This document shows, piece by piece, positions 1-6,740 of a stretch of DNA of 10,128 bases. The notes beneath the pieces were generated by a model that had not been told where the DNA came from, ran no database searches, and saw only the letters and a program-made list of their open reading frames with translations. The position numbers and the translations under genes are program-made. The DNA is from Deltaproteobacteria bacterium. Lineage in GTDB: Bacteria; Myxococcota; Myxococcia; Myxococcales; 40CM-4-68-19. The stretch lies in NCBI GenBank assembly GCA_005879095.1, contig VBLM01000673.1:1-10128 (forward strand), given 5' to 3'. Every line of letters starts with the position of its first letter. Positions within the stretch are counted from its first letter, which is position 1.

Positions 1-1530
1 CAGGCCCTGCGCGGTCGGACGGAAGCAGGAGAAGCCGATGGTTTCGCGGTACGCGACGCAGATGTCGCCCGAGCGCCGCTCGAGCAGATATGCCGTGCGA
101 TCGTCGCGCAGCCCATCGGCGCTGTTCAGCCGGCGCCACTCGTCATTCTGATTGCGGACGGCGAGGCCCAGCTCGCCGGCCGCCCAGATGCGGCCCGACC
201 GGTCCTCGATCACCTGGCTGAACCGCTCCTGAACGCTCCCACCCGGGATCGAGATCGGCACGAACACGCCACCCTCGAGCTTGAGGAGCCCGCCGCCGTC
301 GGTGCCGACCATGAGCTCTCCGCGGCTGGTGGCGAGCAGCGAGAGCACCTTCCGCGCGCGGACGGGGAAGCGGTCCACCTTGCCCTCGTCGATACGGAGC
401 AGTTCCGGCGGGCTGCCACCCATCCACAGCGCGCCGTCCTTCAACTGCGCGACCGCGCGGATGGCGTGCCCTTCGCTGCCGCGCACCATCTCGAACCTGC
501 CGCCCGCCGCGCGAGCGAGGCCGCGGTCGGTGCCGACGTAGAGCGTGCGCTTCTTGTCGCGCCATTCCGTCCAGACGACTTCGCTGGGCAGGCCTTCGCG
601 CGTCGAGTAGACGCGCCACAGGCCGCGGCCGACGGCACGGTGCAGGCCGGTGACGCCGATCCAGATCGAGCCTTCGCGATCTTCCGCCGCGGTCCGCGCC
701 CACGACGCCGGCAGGCCCTGCGCCGGGCCGATCACGCTCCACGTGCCGCTCTCTTCCTTATAGAGGAGGCCGGAATCGGTCGGGACCCAGAGCGTTCCCT
801 GCTGGTCGAGCGAGAGATAGCCCATGTCGCTCGGGCCCGGCAGCACCTGGGTGAAGTCTTCCAGCTTTTCCTGCCCTTCGGCGAGCGCCCACAAGTGGCC
901 GGCGGAGCGCGCCCAGATGGTGCCTTTGCGATCGCGCACGACCGCGTCGATGCGCTCGGGCTCGGTTTCGTGGCCGAGCCACTGCCCGGAGCGCTGCGTG
1001 AAAATGCGCCCGGGCGCCGCCGCGACCACGCCGCGCGCATCGGCCCAGACCGCGGTGGCCGCGAGCCCTGCCGGCCAGCCGGGGACCGCGTCGAACCGCT
1101 CGCGGCTGGATTCGAAGAAGAGCCCGCTGCCGGTCGCGACCCAGAGCGCGCCGCCCGGCGCCGCGGCCAGACCCTTGATGCGAACGTCGGGGAGTGATTT
1201 TGCCACCGCGCGGAAGCGACCGTCCTCGAAGAGCGCGACGCCGCGGAAGGTACCCGCCCAGAGCCGGCCGTCGTCGCCGAGCGCGAGCGAGGTCATCTGG
1301 TTCGAAGGCAGTCCCTCTTCGGCGCCGTAGCGGTGGAAGCGGTCGCCGTCGTACCGGTAGAGGCCGTCCTCGGTGGCGACCCAGAGAAAGCCTTCGCGAT
1401 CCTGCACGATGGCGAGGACCGAGAGGTTCTCCAGCCCCTGCTCGCTCCCGTAGCTGCGGAAGGCGAAGCGTCCCGGCGGCTCCGCGGGGGCGGAAGCCAA
1501 CAGGAGCGTCGCTGCAACCAGCGCCAGCAT
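1..1530 (-). CDS. Beta-propeller sensor protein (two-component regulator propeller type), N-terminal part
   Basis: This is a 510-codon partial gene that runs off the left edge, so its C-terminus is missing. The ATG at 1530 is preceded by AGGA about 9 nt upstream. It opens a short hydrophobic signal peptide (residues 1-16, MLALVAATLLLASAPA) with likely cleavage before EPPG. The rest is a chain of about ten repeats of the Reg_prop type. Each has a D-x-x-G-x-[LI]-W-[VAI]-[GA]-T-x-x-G-L pattern, for example FLWVATEDGLYRYDG near residues 48-62, then LWAGT, LWVAT, LWVPT and IWIG further on. Families with this layout carry 12-14 such blades in the periplasm, then usually a Y_Y_Y domain, a membrane helix and a cytoplasmic output (histidine kinase, GGDEF or HTH). 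That output would lie left of position 1 and is not seen. It is last in a minus-strand run, 49 nt after the hydrolase gene. The ligand is unknown; a link to the upstream aryl-CoA ligase is inference from position only. Confidence 0.85.
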   Translation of the reverse strand, partial: MLALVAATLLLASAPAEPPGRFAFRSYGSEQGLENLSVLAIVQDREGFLWVATEDGLYRYDGDRFHRYGAEEGLPSNQMTSLALGDDGRLWAGTFRGVALFEDGRFRAVAKSLPDVRIKGLAAAPGGALWVATGSGLFFESSRERFDAVPGWPAGLAATAVWADARGVVAAAPGRIFTQRSGQWLGHETEPERIDAVVRDRKGTIWARSAGHLWALAEGQEKLEDFTQVLPGPSDMGYLSLDQQGTLWVPTDSGLLYKEESGTWSVIGPAQGLPASWARTAAEDREGSIWIGVTGLHRAVGRGLWRVYSTREGLPSEVVWTEWRDKKRTLYVGTDRGLARAAGGRFEMVRGSEGHAIRAVAQLKDGALWMGGSPPELLRIDEGKVDRFPVRARKVLSLLATSRGELMVGTDGGGLLKLEGGVFVPISIPGGSVQERFSQVIEDRSGRIWAAGELGLAVRNQNDEWRRLNSADGLRDDRTAYLLERRSGDICVAYRETIGFSCFRPTAQGL

Positions 1531-1579
1531 CGGGAGATCCTAACAGGGCCTGCGCGCTTTTCGCGGTGAGTGAAGGTCG

Positions 1580-2383
1580 TCAGATGTGGGACCAGAACTC
1601 CGCGAGTGTGGAATTCACCGCCTCCGGCTCCTCGATGGAGCTGGTGTGACCGGCGCGCGGGATGGTGACGAAGCGGGCGCCCGGAATCTGCCGGGCGGTC
1701 CGCTCCGAGCGGGCGGGACGCACCGCATTGTCGAGCTCGCCGGAGATCACGATCGTCGGACATCGGATCTTCGCCAGCTCATCCGGCTGGATCGGTTTTC
1801 GCCAGAGAACGCCGTCGATCGCGCGCGCGGTGCCGGCCCAGTCGTTGTCGATCAGCGCCTGCACCATCGACTGCCGCAGCTCTTTGCGAGCGGGGTCGGT
1901 GAGGAACGGCCTGGCGAACATCACCTTCATCACCGCCGGCGCGAGCGCCTTCACGCCCAGGACTCGCGAGAGAAACAGGAGCAGCTTGTATTTCGGGATG
2001 TTGAGCGGCGGCTCGGGATCGCTCGCGGTCTCGATCAGCGCCAGCGACCGGACCAGCTCCGGCCGCCGCGCGGCGAGACGCATCCCGACGAAGCCACCCA
2101 TCGAGAGACCGACGAAGTGTACCGGCGCCAGACCGAGCTTCTCGATCAGCCGCGCCGCGTCCTGCGTCAGCGTCTCCATGTCGTAGCCGTTTTCCGTCAC
2201 CTCGCTCTTGCCCTGGCCGCGGTGATCGTAGGCGACGCAGCGAAAACGGTCTTTGAAGGCGGCCAGCTGGAACCGGTACATCGCGGCGCTCCACAAGAGG
2301 CCGTGCGCGAGGACGACCGTCGGACCAGAGCCGCCGGTGTCCTCGTAATGGATGCGCGCGCCGTCGACTTGCAGTTCAGACAT
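1580..2383 (-). CDS. Alpha/beta hydrolase (3-oxoadipate enol-lactonase-like fold family)
   Basis: This 267-residue alpha/beta hydrolase has a complete catalytic apparatus. The oxyanion-hole HG is at residues 27-28, the YDHRGQGKS strand-loop is at 52-60, and the nucleophile elbow GLSMGG places Ser94. Asp218 lies in ISGELDNAVRP and His246 in RAGHTSSIEEP. Length and motif order fit cytosolic single-domain esterases and lactonases of the PcaD/EstB kind, with a helical cap at about 125-195. There is no signal peptide. I chose the ATG at 2383 because the protein starts directly with the family's first beta-strand (MSELQVDGARIHYED). Upstream in-frame codons lie wholly inside the ligase gene. The start overlaps the ligase stop by 8 nt and has no obvious Shine-Dalgarno of its own, so translation is probably coupled to the ligase. 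That pairing suggests hydrolysis of an ester, lactone or thioester in aromatic-acid metabolism. The exact substrate cannot be read from the sequence. Confidence 0.9.
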   Translation of the reverse strand: MSELQVDGARIHYEDTGGSGPTVVLAHGLLWSAAMYRFQLAAFKDRFRCVAYDHRGQGKSEVTENGYDMETLTQDAARLIEKLGLAPVHFVGLSMGGFVGMRLAARRPELVRSLALIETASDPEPPLNIPKYKLLLFLSRVLGVKALAPAVMKVMFARPFLTDPARKELRQSMVQALIDNDWAGTARAIDGVLWRKPIQPDELAKIRCPTIVISGELDNAVRPARSERTARQIPGARFVTIPRAGHTSSIEEPEAVNSTLAEFWSHI

Positions 2384-3872
2384 CGGCGTCACGCAGCAGG
2401 AACCGCTGGATCTTTCCAGTCGCGGTTTTGGGCAATTCCCCCGCGAAGACGATCTCGCGCGGCACCATGTAGCCCGCGCACTTGGCGCGGACGTGCTGCT
2501 TGAGCTCGTCGGCAAGCTCGGGCGAGCCTTGTTTTCCCTGGACCAGCACCACGTGCGCGCGCGGACGCAAGAGGCCGTCCGCGCTCTTCTGCGCCACGAC
2601 CGCGCACTCCAGCACGGCCGAGTGCGAGATCAGCGCCGACTCGACGTCGGCGGGCGAGATCCATTCGCCGGCGCTCTTGAACATGTCGTCCGATCGGCCG
2701 ACGTAGTGGAACTCGCCGTCCTCGGTCTGGCGGAACTTGTCGCCCGAGAAGAACCACTCGCCGCGCATCTTGGCGCGGCTCTGGTCGCGGCGGTTCCAGT
2801 AGAAGAGCGCGGTCGAGGGGCCGCGGACGATCAGGTCGCCGGTCTCGCCGCGCGGGACCTCCTTGCCCTGCTCGTCGACGACGCGAACCTGGTAGCCGTC
2901 GACCGGGAGGCCGGTCGAGCCGGGCTTGGCGCTGCCGATGCGCGGCGAGACGTAGATGTGCAGCACTTCGGTCGAGCCGATTCCGTCGAGGATTTCGGTG
3001 CCGAAGCGCGACTTCCAGCGCGAGAAGAGGTCGCCGGGGAGCGGCTCGCCCGCCGAGACGCACAGGCGCAGGCTTTTCATGTCCGGCTCGTCTTTCGCCT
3101 GCAGCATCGCGGCGTACAGGGTCGGGACGCCGAAGAAGATGGTCGGCCGTCCTTCGGCGATGTTGCGGTAGACGACCTCCGGCGTCGGCCGATCGGGCGA
3201 AAGGATGGTGCTGGCGCCGACCCACAACGGGAAGGTGAGCGCGTTGCCGAGGCCGTATGCGTGGAAGAGTTTGGAAGCCGAGTAGCAACGGTCGTTCGGC
3301 TGCAACTGGAGGATCCCGCGCCCGTACAGCTCGCAGCAGTGCGGCCAGTCCTGGTGCGAATGGACAGCCGCTTTCGGCTTGCCGGTGGAGCCGCTGGTCC
3401 AGAGCCAGAAAGCGGCCTCGTCGCGGCTGGTGGGCGCTGCCTCCAGCCGCTGCTCGGCCCCTTCGGCGATGAACGCTTCCAGATCGACGCCGGCCACCAG
3501 CATCCGCTTGTCGTGCCTGGGCAGCTTTTCCACCAGCGGCGCGGCAGTCACCACCAGCGCGGCGCGCGACTCCTCGAGAAAGTAGGCGTAGTCGGCGGTG
3601 CGCAGGAGCGGATTGCAGGGCACGGCCACCGCGCCGATCTTCATCGCCGCCAGATAGCAGGCCGCCAGCTCCGGCGAGTCGGGCATCACCATCAGCACCC
3701 GCTGCTCCGGCTTCACGCCGGCGCGCAGGAATGCCGCACCCGTCCGATCGACCAGCACCGCCAGCTCGGAATAGGTCAGCGTCTTCCCGCCCGACCAGAT
3801 CGCCGGCCTCTGCCCGCGCCCCTCGCGCAGGTTCCTCTCGACCAACTCCGCCCCGATGTTGAACATCCCCAT
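2376..3872 (-). CDS. Benzoate-CoA ligase family protein (ANL adenylating enzyme)
   Basis: This is a 498-residue acyl-adenylate-forming enzyme, expected to convert an aromatic carboxylate with ATP and CoA to the aryl-CoA in the cytosol. The phosphate-binding loop TSGSTGKPK is at residues 159-167, the GIGSTE motif at 298-302, and the adenosine-contacting SGD at 376-378. The hinge region YVGRSDDMFKSAGEWISP runs from 390 to 407, and the catalytic Lys487 lies in PKTATGKIQR. The stretch KLFHAYGLGNALTFP (201-215) followed by DRPTPEVVY and FFGVPTLYAAML is typical of the benzoate/4-hydroxybenzoate-CoA ligase family, whose members are about 500-530 residues. The start at 3872 is set by a near-perfect AGGAGG at 3884-3879, 6 nt upstream. 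Codons further upstream would run into the inverted repeat. It overlaps the hydrolase gene by 8 nt. The substrate could be benzoate, a hydroxybenzoate or a related acid; the sequence alone does not decide. No other aromatic-pathway gene is visible here. Confidence 0.92.
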   Translation of the reverse strand: MGMFNIGAELVERNLREGRGQRPAIWSGGKTLTYSELAVLVDRTGAAFLRAGVKPEQRVLMVMPDSPELAACYLAAMKIGAVAVPCNPLLRTADYAYFLEESRAALVVTAAPLVEKLPRHDKRMLVAGVDLEAFIAEGAEQRLEAAPTSRDEAAFWLWTSGSTGKPKAAVHSHQDWPHCCELYGRGILQLQPNDRCYSASKLFHAYGLGNALTFPLWVGASTILSPDRPTPEVVYRNIAEGRPTIFFGVPTLYAAMLQAKDEPDMKSLRLCVSAGEPLPGDLFSRWKSRFGTEILDGIGSTEVLHIYVSPRIGSAKPGSTGLPVDGYQVRVVDEQGKEVPRGETGDLIVRGPSTALFYWNRRDQSRAKMRGEWFFSGDKFRQTEDGEFHYVGRSDDMFKSAGEWISPADVESALISHSAVLECAVVAQKSADGLLRPRAHVVLVQGKQGSPELADELKQHVRAKCAGYMVPREIVFAGELPKTATGKIQRFLLRDADV

Positions 3873-3877
3873 CGCGC

Positions 3878-3884
3878 ACCTCCT
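3878..3884 (-). promoter_or_regulatory. Shine-Dalgarno of the aryl-CoA ligase gene
   Basis: On the minus strand the sequence reads AGGAGGT ending 5 nt before the ATG at 3872, essentially full complementarity to the 16S anti-SD. It is the strongest ribosome site on the minus strand of this window. It lies only 5 nt from the foot of the large inverted repeat, so RNA folding there could affect ribosome access. Confidence 0.85.
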
Positions 3885-3889
3885 AATTC

Positions 3890-3939
3890 GGGGACACAAT
3901 ACGTATTTTTACGTACAGTAAAATACGTATTGTGTCCCC
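3890..3939. repeat. Perfect 20-bp inverted repeat (AT-rich hairpin)
   Basis: The left arm 3890-3909 (GGGGACACAATACGTATTTT) is the exact reverse complement of 3920-3939. With one bulged T the stem extends two more pairs (TTTTAC/GTAAAA) and closes on a 5-nt loop, GTACA. The element fills the gap between the ClC stop (3943-3945) and the ligase Shine-Dalgarno (3884). It is an AT-rich island in otherwise GC-rich DNA. No T-run follows the stem on the minus strand, so it is not a canonical intrinsic terminator. The GGGGACAC foot resembles REP-like dispersed repeats that accompany REP-associated tyrosine transposases (RAYTs). That family assignment is from memory of similar repeats, not from a search. 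Confidence 0.9.
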
Positions 3940-3942
3940 ACA

Positions 3943-5913
3943 TTATCCGCCGGTCGCGCGGCGCCAGGCTTCGAGAATACCCTCGCGGGTGACGATGCCG
4001 AGAGGGCGCTGGGTCGCGTCGACCACGAGTGCTTCCGGCATGCCGGCTTCGGCGAGACGTTGCACGGCGGTGCCGAGGTCGTCGTCGGGCTGCAGCGATT
4101 GGGCCGGCCGGGTGAAGGAGCGCGCGGTCGAAGACTTGTCGACGGCCGGGTCGAGGAGCGCCCGCCGCGCCTCGCGCACCGAGAGCAACCCGATCACGCC
4201 CTGTCCGTCCGCGACGACTGGAAACGCGGCGTGCAGGGTCGGACCGATGACCTTGACCAGCTCCGCGTACGGCAGATCGGCCGGGAGCGGGTCGACTGCG
4301 TCGAGCGCCTGCGCCACCGAGAGATCGCTCAGCTGCGGCCCGCCCCGCGAGAGCCGGATGCCGCGGCGGCGCGCGCCGAGCGTGTAGATCGAGCCGCCCA
4401 GCGCGCCCTGCGTCACCGCCGCCGCCATGCCGCACGCGACCAGAAGCGGCAGGACGATCTGATAGCTGCCCGTCAGCTCGAACATCATCAAGACGCCGGT
4501 CAGCGGCGCAAGCGTCGCACCGGCCACGACCGCGCCCATGCCGACCGCCGCATACGCGTCGGCACCCGAGACGATTCCCGGCAGCACCGCGTGCGCGACA
4601 TGCCCAAAGGCGCCCCCGAGCATCGCGCCGAGGAAGACGGCGGGAAAAAAGCTGCCCCCCGGCGACCCGGAACCGAGCGTCGCCGAGGTCGCCACCAGCT
4701 TGGCGACCAGCGCCAGGAGCAACGCGCCGAACGTGAGTTGGCCGGCGAGCGCGGCGTTCATCGACTCGATGCCCGTCCCGAGCACGCGCGGGGCGACGAG
4801 GCCGATCACGCCGACCACGAATCCGCCGAGCGCGGCCTTCGACACCGGCCCGAGCCGCAGCGCGTGAATCCGCTGCTCCGCGCCGTGCACGGCCTTGACG
4901 TAGACCAGCCCGCAGACCCCCGCGACGATGCCGAGCACGAGGTAGACCGCGATCTCGGACGGGTGGCTGAGATTCCAGCTCACCATCCGCAGCTCGGTCC
5001 CGCCGCCGAGCAGCGCGCGCGACGTGGCGGTCGCGGTCACGCAGGCGAGCACGACCGGCGCGAAGCGGCGCACGTCGAAATCGGCCAGCACGATCTCCAG
5101 CGCGAAGAGCGATCCCGCGAGCGGCGCCTGGAACGACGCGGCGATCCCCGCGCCCGCGCCCGCCGCCAGCAGGATCGAGGTCTCGCTCCGCGGCAACTCG
5201 AGAAACCGGCTGAGCGACGACGCCACCGCGCCGCCGAGGTGCACGACCGGCCCCTCGCGACCCGCGCTCCCGCCCGAGCCGATCACCAGGCCGGCAGCGA
5301 GCGACTTCCAGAGCGCGACGCGGCCCTTGATCGGCGTGCGCTGGTGCACGGCCTCGATCACCTCGACCACCCCGTGGCCGCCGCTCTCGGGGCTGACGTG
5401 GCGGACGAGCAGCGCCGCCAGAAGCGCGCCGAGCGCGGGCCCGATCACGCAGATCCAGCGCGGCGCCTGCGCGAGAAGCTCGTAGAGCCCGCCTTCGGTC
5501 TCATGGAACGTGCCGTTGAACGTCCTGAGCAGCACCAGCGGGTAGTAGAGCGCAAGCCCGAGCGACGCCGCCAGCGCCACCGCCCGCAGCCGGCGCGCTT
5601 CGAAGAGCGGCAGACGCCGGCCGCCCATCCGATCGAGCGCCACCGCCGCCGCCAGGATCAACGCCGCCAGCGCGGCGAACTCGAGGTGCCAACGGGCGGC
5701 GGTCAGGCGCTCGGCGAAATATCGCACCCACATCTCGCGCTCGGGCCCGAACAGCGTCATGGCAACTTCACGGCCGCGATAGAGCAGCAGCTGGACGAAT
5801 CGGATGGAGACCGCGAAAAGCCCCGCCGCAATGCCGCCATACAGGCCGACGACGGCCGCGATGAGCATGACCAGCGCGCGCTCCCAAGGGAAATTCGCGG
5901 ACACCTTGCTCAT
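3943..5913 (-). CDS. ClC-family chloride channel/transporter with C-terminal CBS pair
   Basis: This 656-residue integral inner-membrane protein moves chloride or another anion. It has many hydrophobic helices from residue 12 to about 500. The ClC signatures are GHGVVEV at 179-185 (the position of the GSGIP selectivity loop), GSGGSAGREGPV at 212-223 with gating Glu220, GSPGGSFFP at 416-424, and Tyr484 in ELTGSYQIVL (the position of E. coli Tyr445). Two cytosolic CBS modules follow, at about 530-585 and 598-652; such pairs often bind adenine nucleotides. The position of the intracellular proton glutamate of E. coli ClcA (Glu203) is Ile274 (LFALEIVL). This is compatible with a channel or a differently coupled transporter. 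The ATG at 5913 is chosen because a purine-rich AGGAAAGG precedes it and the first transmembrane helix follows at once. A longer in-frame form reaching back to 6039 would translate repeat DNA. The gene ends 3 nt before the inverted repeat. Confidence 0.93.
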   Translation of the reverse strand: MSKVSANFPWERALVMLIAAVVGLYGGIAAGLFAVSIRFVQLLLYRGREVAMTLFGPEREMWVRYFAERLTAARWHLEFAALAALILAAAVALDRMGGRRLPLFEARRLRAVALAASLGLALYYPLVLLRTFNGTFHETEGGLYELLAQAPRWICVIGPALGALLAALLVRHVSPESGGHGVVEVIEAVHQRTPIKGRVALWKSLAAGLVIGSGGSAGREGPVVHLGGAVASSLSRFLELPRSETSILLAAGAGAGIAASFQAPLAGSLFALEIVLADFDVRRFAPVVLACVTATATSRALLGGGTELRMVSWNLSHPSEIAVYLVLGIVAGVCGLVYVKAVHGAEQRIHALRLGPVSKAALGGFVVGVIGLVAPRVLGTGIESMNAALAGQLTFGALLLALVAKLVATSATLGSGSPGGSFFPAVFLGAMLGGAFGHVAHAVLPGIVSGADAYAAVGMGAVVAGATLAPLTGVLMMFELTGSYQIVLPLLVACGMAAAVTQGALGGSIYTLGARRRGIRLSRGGPQLSDLSVAQALDAVDPLPADLPYAELVKVIGPTLHAAFPVVADGQGVIGLLSVREARRALLDPAVDKSSTARSFTRPAQSLQPDDDLGTAVQRLAEAGMPEALVVDATQRPLGIVTREGILEAWRRATGG

Positions 5914-5940
5914 TTCGGCCTTTCCTTTGGCACGAATTGC

Positions 5941-5953
5941 ATATGGTGTCCCC
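5941..5953 (-). repeat. GGGGACAC half-repeat related to the 3890-3939 inverted repeat
   Basis: On the minus strand this reads GGGGACACCATAT. Aligned over 20 bp with an arm of the inverted repeat at 3890-3939, 14 positions match, including all of GGGGACAC. No second arm is found nearby, so it looks like a single or decayed half-site. It lies just upstream of the ClC start, so the ClC gene is bracketed by two related elements. Membership of a RAYT/REP-like family is inference. Confidence 0.55.
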
Positions 5954-6095
5954 GATTTCATCGGCGGATCAGTCCTGAAAGCAGCGCGGCGACGCGCGCT
6001 CCGTGGCGCCGTGCATTCTCGGCAGAACCCGCGTGGCAATTCCCGGACATGGCCGCAACCTGCACGGCAGCCACCGCTTCCGCGGCTTCACCGGT

Positions 6096-6112
6096 GCCAG
6101 CCAAAGGCTGGC
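6096..6112. repeat. Small perfect hairpin (7-bp stem, 3-nt loop)
   Basis: GCCAGCC at 6096-6102 and GGCTGGC at 6106-6112 are exact complements around AAA. No T-run follows in either direction, so terminator function is not supported. It may be part of a degenerate repeat element together with the pyrimidine tract to its right. Confidence 0.6.
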
Positions 6113-6126
6113 GCGAGGCTGCTCCC

Positions 6127-6190
6127 AGTCCTGATCCTGGTCTTCTTCTTCTCCTTGTCCTTCTCCTTCTCGTTTTCCTTTTCGCTTTGG
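6127..6190. repeat. Pyrimidine-rich low-complexity tract (purine-rich on the minus strand)
   Basis: Roughly 60 bp are almost entirely C and T on the plus strand, built from imprecise TCCTTC/TCTTCT-like hexamers such as CTTCTTCTTCTCC and CCTTCTCCTTCTC. The composition differs sharply from the surrounding GC-rich DNA. On the minus strand it would encode Lys/Arg/Glu/Gly-rich repeats, most likely fortuitous. Such homopurine-homopyrimidine runs are prone to slippage and can adopt triplex structures. Confidence 0.7.
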
Positions 6191-6235
6191 CCTTTGGAGG
6201 CAAAGCACCCATTTCTCGGATTGTTTCAATCGCTT

Positions 6236-6255
6236 GACCGGACGGCAGCCCGGTC
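6236..6255. promoter_or_regulatory. Candidate operator dyad upstream of marR
   Basis: GACCGG (6236-6241) and CCGGTC (6250-6255) form a 6-bp inverted repeat with an 8-nt spacer, 17 nt before the marR ATG. A weak TTGACC (-35-like) at 6234-6239 overlaps its left arm. MarR proteins usually bind such short dyads in their own promoter and autorepress. This sequence could equally be chance in GC-rich DNA. Confidence 0.25.
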
Positions 6256-6272
6256 GTTAGTTGTCGCGGCAA

Positions 6273-6740
6273 ATGTTACAGGAACAAGAATACGTCGGGC
6301 TGCTGATCGGCGCGGCGCGGCGCAGCATCAAGCAGGCGGTTCTTCGCGCGGCCCGGCCGCTGCAACTGACGCCGCCGCAGTTCTGGTTTCTCAACGCTGC
6401 GCGCGAGCTGCCGCGCGCCTCGCTGGGCGACCTCGCCCGGCGCCAACGTATGGATCCGCCTACGGCTTCCCGCATCGCCGAAGGCCTGGCGCAGCGCGGG
6501 TTGCTCAAGGTCGAGCCGGACCCGCGCGATCGCCGCGTGGTCCGCGCGGCGCTGACCCCGGCCGGAGTGCGGCTGGCTCAACGGATCGCACCCATTGCCT
6601 CTGGCGTGCGGGCCGCGGTCGTGCAAGGGATGTCCGCCCGCGAACAGGAAATGTTGCGCGCCGCGCTGCGTAAGGTGGTCCGCAATCTCGACGAGTTCGC
6701 AGCGGACGACGGGCCGGCCGCCGCCGGAGGTGACGTGTGA
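6273..6740 (+). CDS. MarR-family transcriptional regulator of the efflux operon
   Basis: This 155-residue winged helix-turn-helix regulator has the usual MarR length. The dimerisation helices are at both ends. The DNA-binding core runs from about residue 33 (LTPPQFWFLNAARE) through the recognition helix (DPPTASRIAEGLAQRGLL, 61-78) to the wing DPRDRR (83-88) and the LTPAG turn. Such proteins normally repress a neighbouring efflux operon until a phenolic or other lipophilic ligand binds. Here the gene stop (TGA, 6738-6740) overlaps the GTG start of the TolC-like gene as GTGA, so the two are translationally coupled. The start is uncertain. ATG 6273 is preferred, TTG 6261 is in frame four codons earlier, and neither has a clear Shine-Dalgarno. 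The 3' part, from codon 91 on, is repeated at 8075-8273. Confidence 0.9.
   Translation: MLQEQEYVGLLIGAARRSIKQAVLRAARPLQLTPPQFWFLNAARELPRASLGDLARRQRMDPPTASRIAEGLAQRGLLKVEPDPRDRRVVRAALTPAGVRLAQRIAPIASGVRAAVVQGMSAREQEMLRAALRKVVRNLDEFAADDGPAAAGGDV
6726..6730 (+). promoter_or_regulatory. Shine-Dalgarno of TolC-like copy 1
   Basis: GGAGG ends 6 nt before the GTG at 6737. An in-frame TGA at 6731-6733 excludes any earlier start, so this site fixes the GTG as initiation codon. The same site recurs at 8259-8263 for the second copy. Confidence 0.85.

Larger units (their letters stand above)
5914..6272. other. Divergent intergenic region without a convincing gene
   Basis: About 360 bp separate the minus-strand ClC gene from the plus-strand marR gene. 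From left to right it holds the ClC ribosome site, a GGGGACAC-type half-repeat (5941-5953), about 130 bp of undistinguished GC-rich DNA, a small perfect hairpin (6096-6112), a pyrimidine-rich tract (6127-6190), and a short dyad (6236-6255) before the marR start. Short open frames on the minus strand translate the tract into Lys/Arg/Glu-rich low-complexity sequence with no recognisable domain. I therefore do not call a gene. Promoters for both flanking genes should lie here, but no strong -35/-10 pair is visible. Confidence 0.7.

Noticed and set aside
2384..2515. Longer in-frame start for the alpha/beta hydrolase
   Set aside because: The extension lies inside the ligase coding region and precedes the natural first beta-strand of the fold.
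3890..3939. The inverted repeat as a standard rho-independent terminator
   Set aside because: It is AT-rich in the middle and no T-run follows the stem on the transcribed side. Other roles are at least as likely.
2352..3992. A 546-codon open frame on the plus strand opposite the ligase
   Set aside because: Shadow of the ligase gene. There is no recognisable motif, and it crosses the inverted repeat.
5914..6039. N-terminal extension of the ClC protein to an upstream ATG
   Set aside because: The extra 42 residues would translate the GGGGACAC half-repeat and have no family counterpart. The AGGAAAGG before 5913 supports the shorter start.
4060..6237. A 725-codon open frame on the plus strand opposite the ClC gene
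   Set aside because: It is an antisense shadow caused by high GC. Its translation is Arg/Ala/His-rich without domains, while the minus strand gives a full ClC protein with all signatures.
5958..6272. Minus-strand 104-codon Lys/Arg-rich open frame in the intergenic region
   Set aside because: Low-complexity translation of the pyrimidine tract, with no domain and no ribosome site. More likely non-coding repeat DNA.
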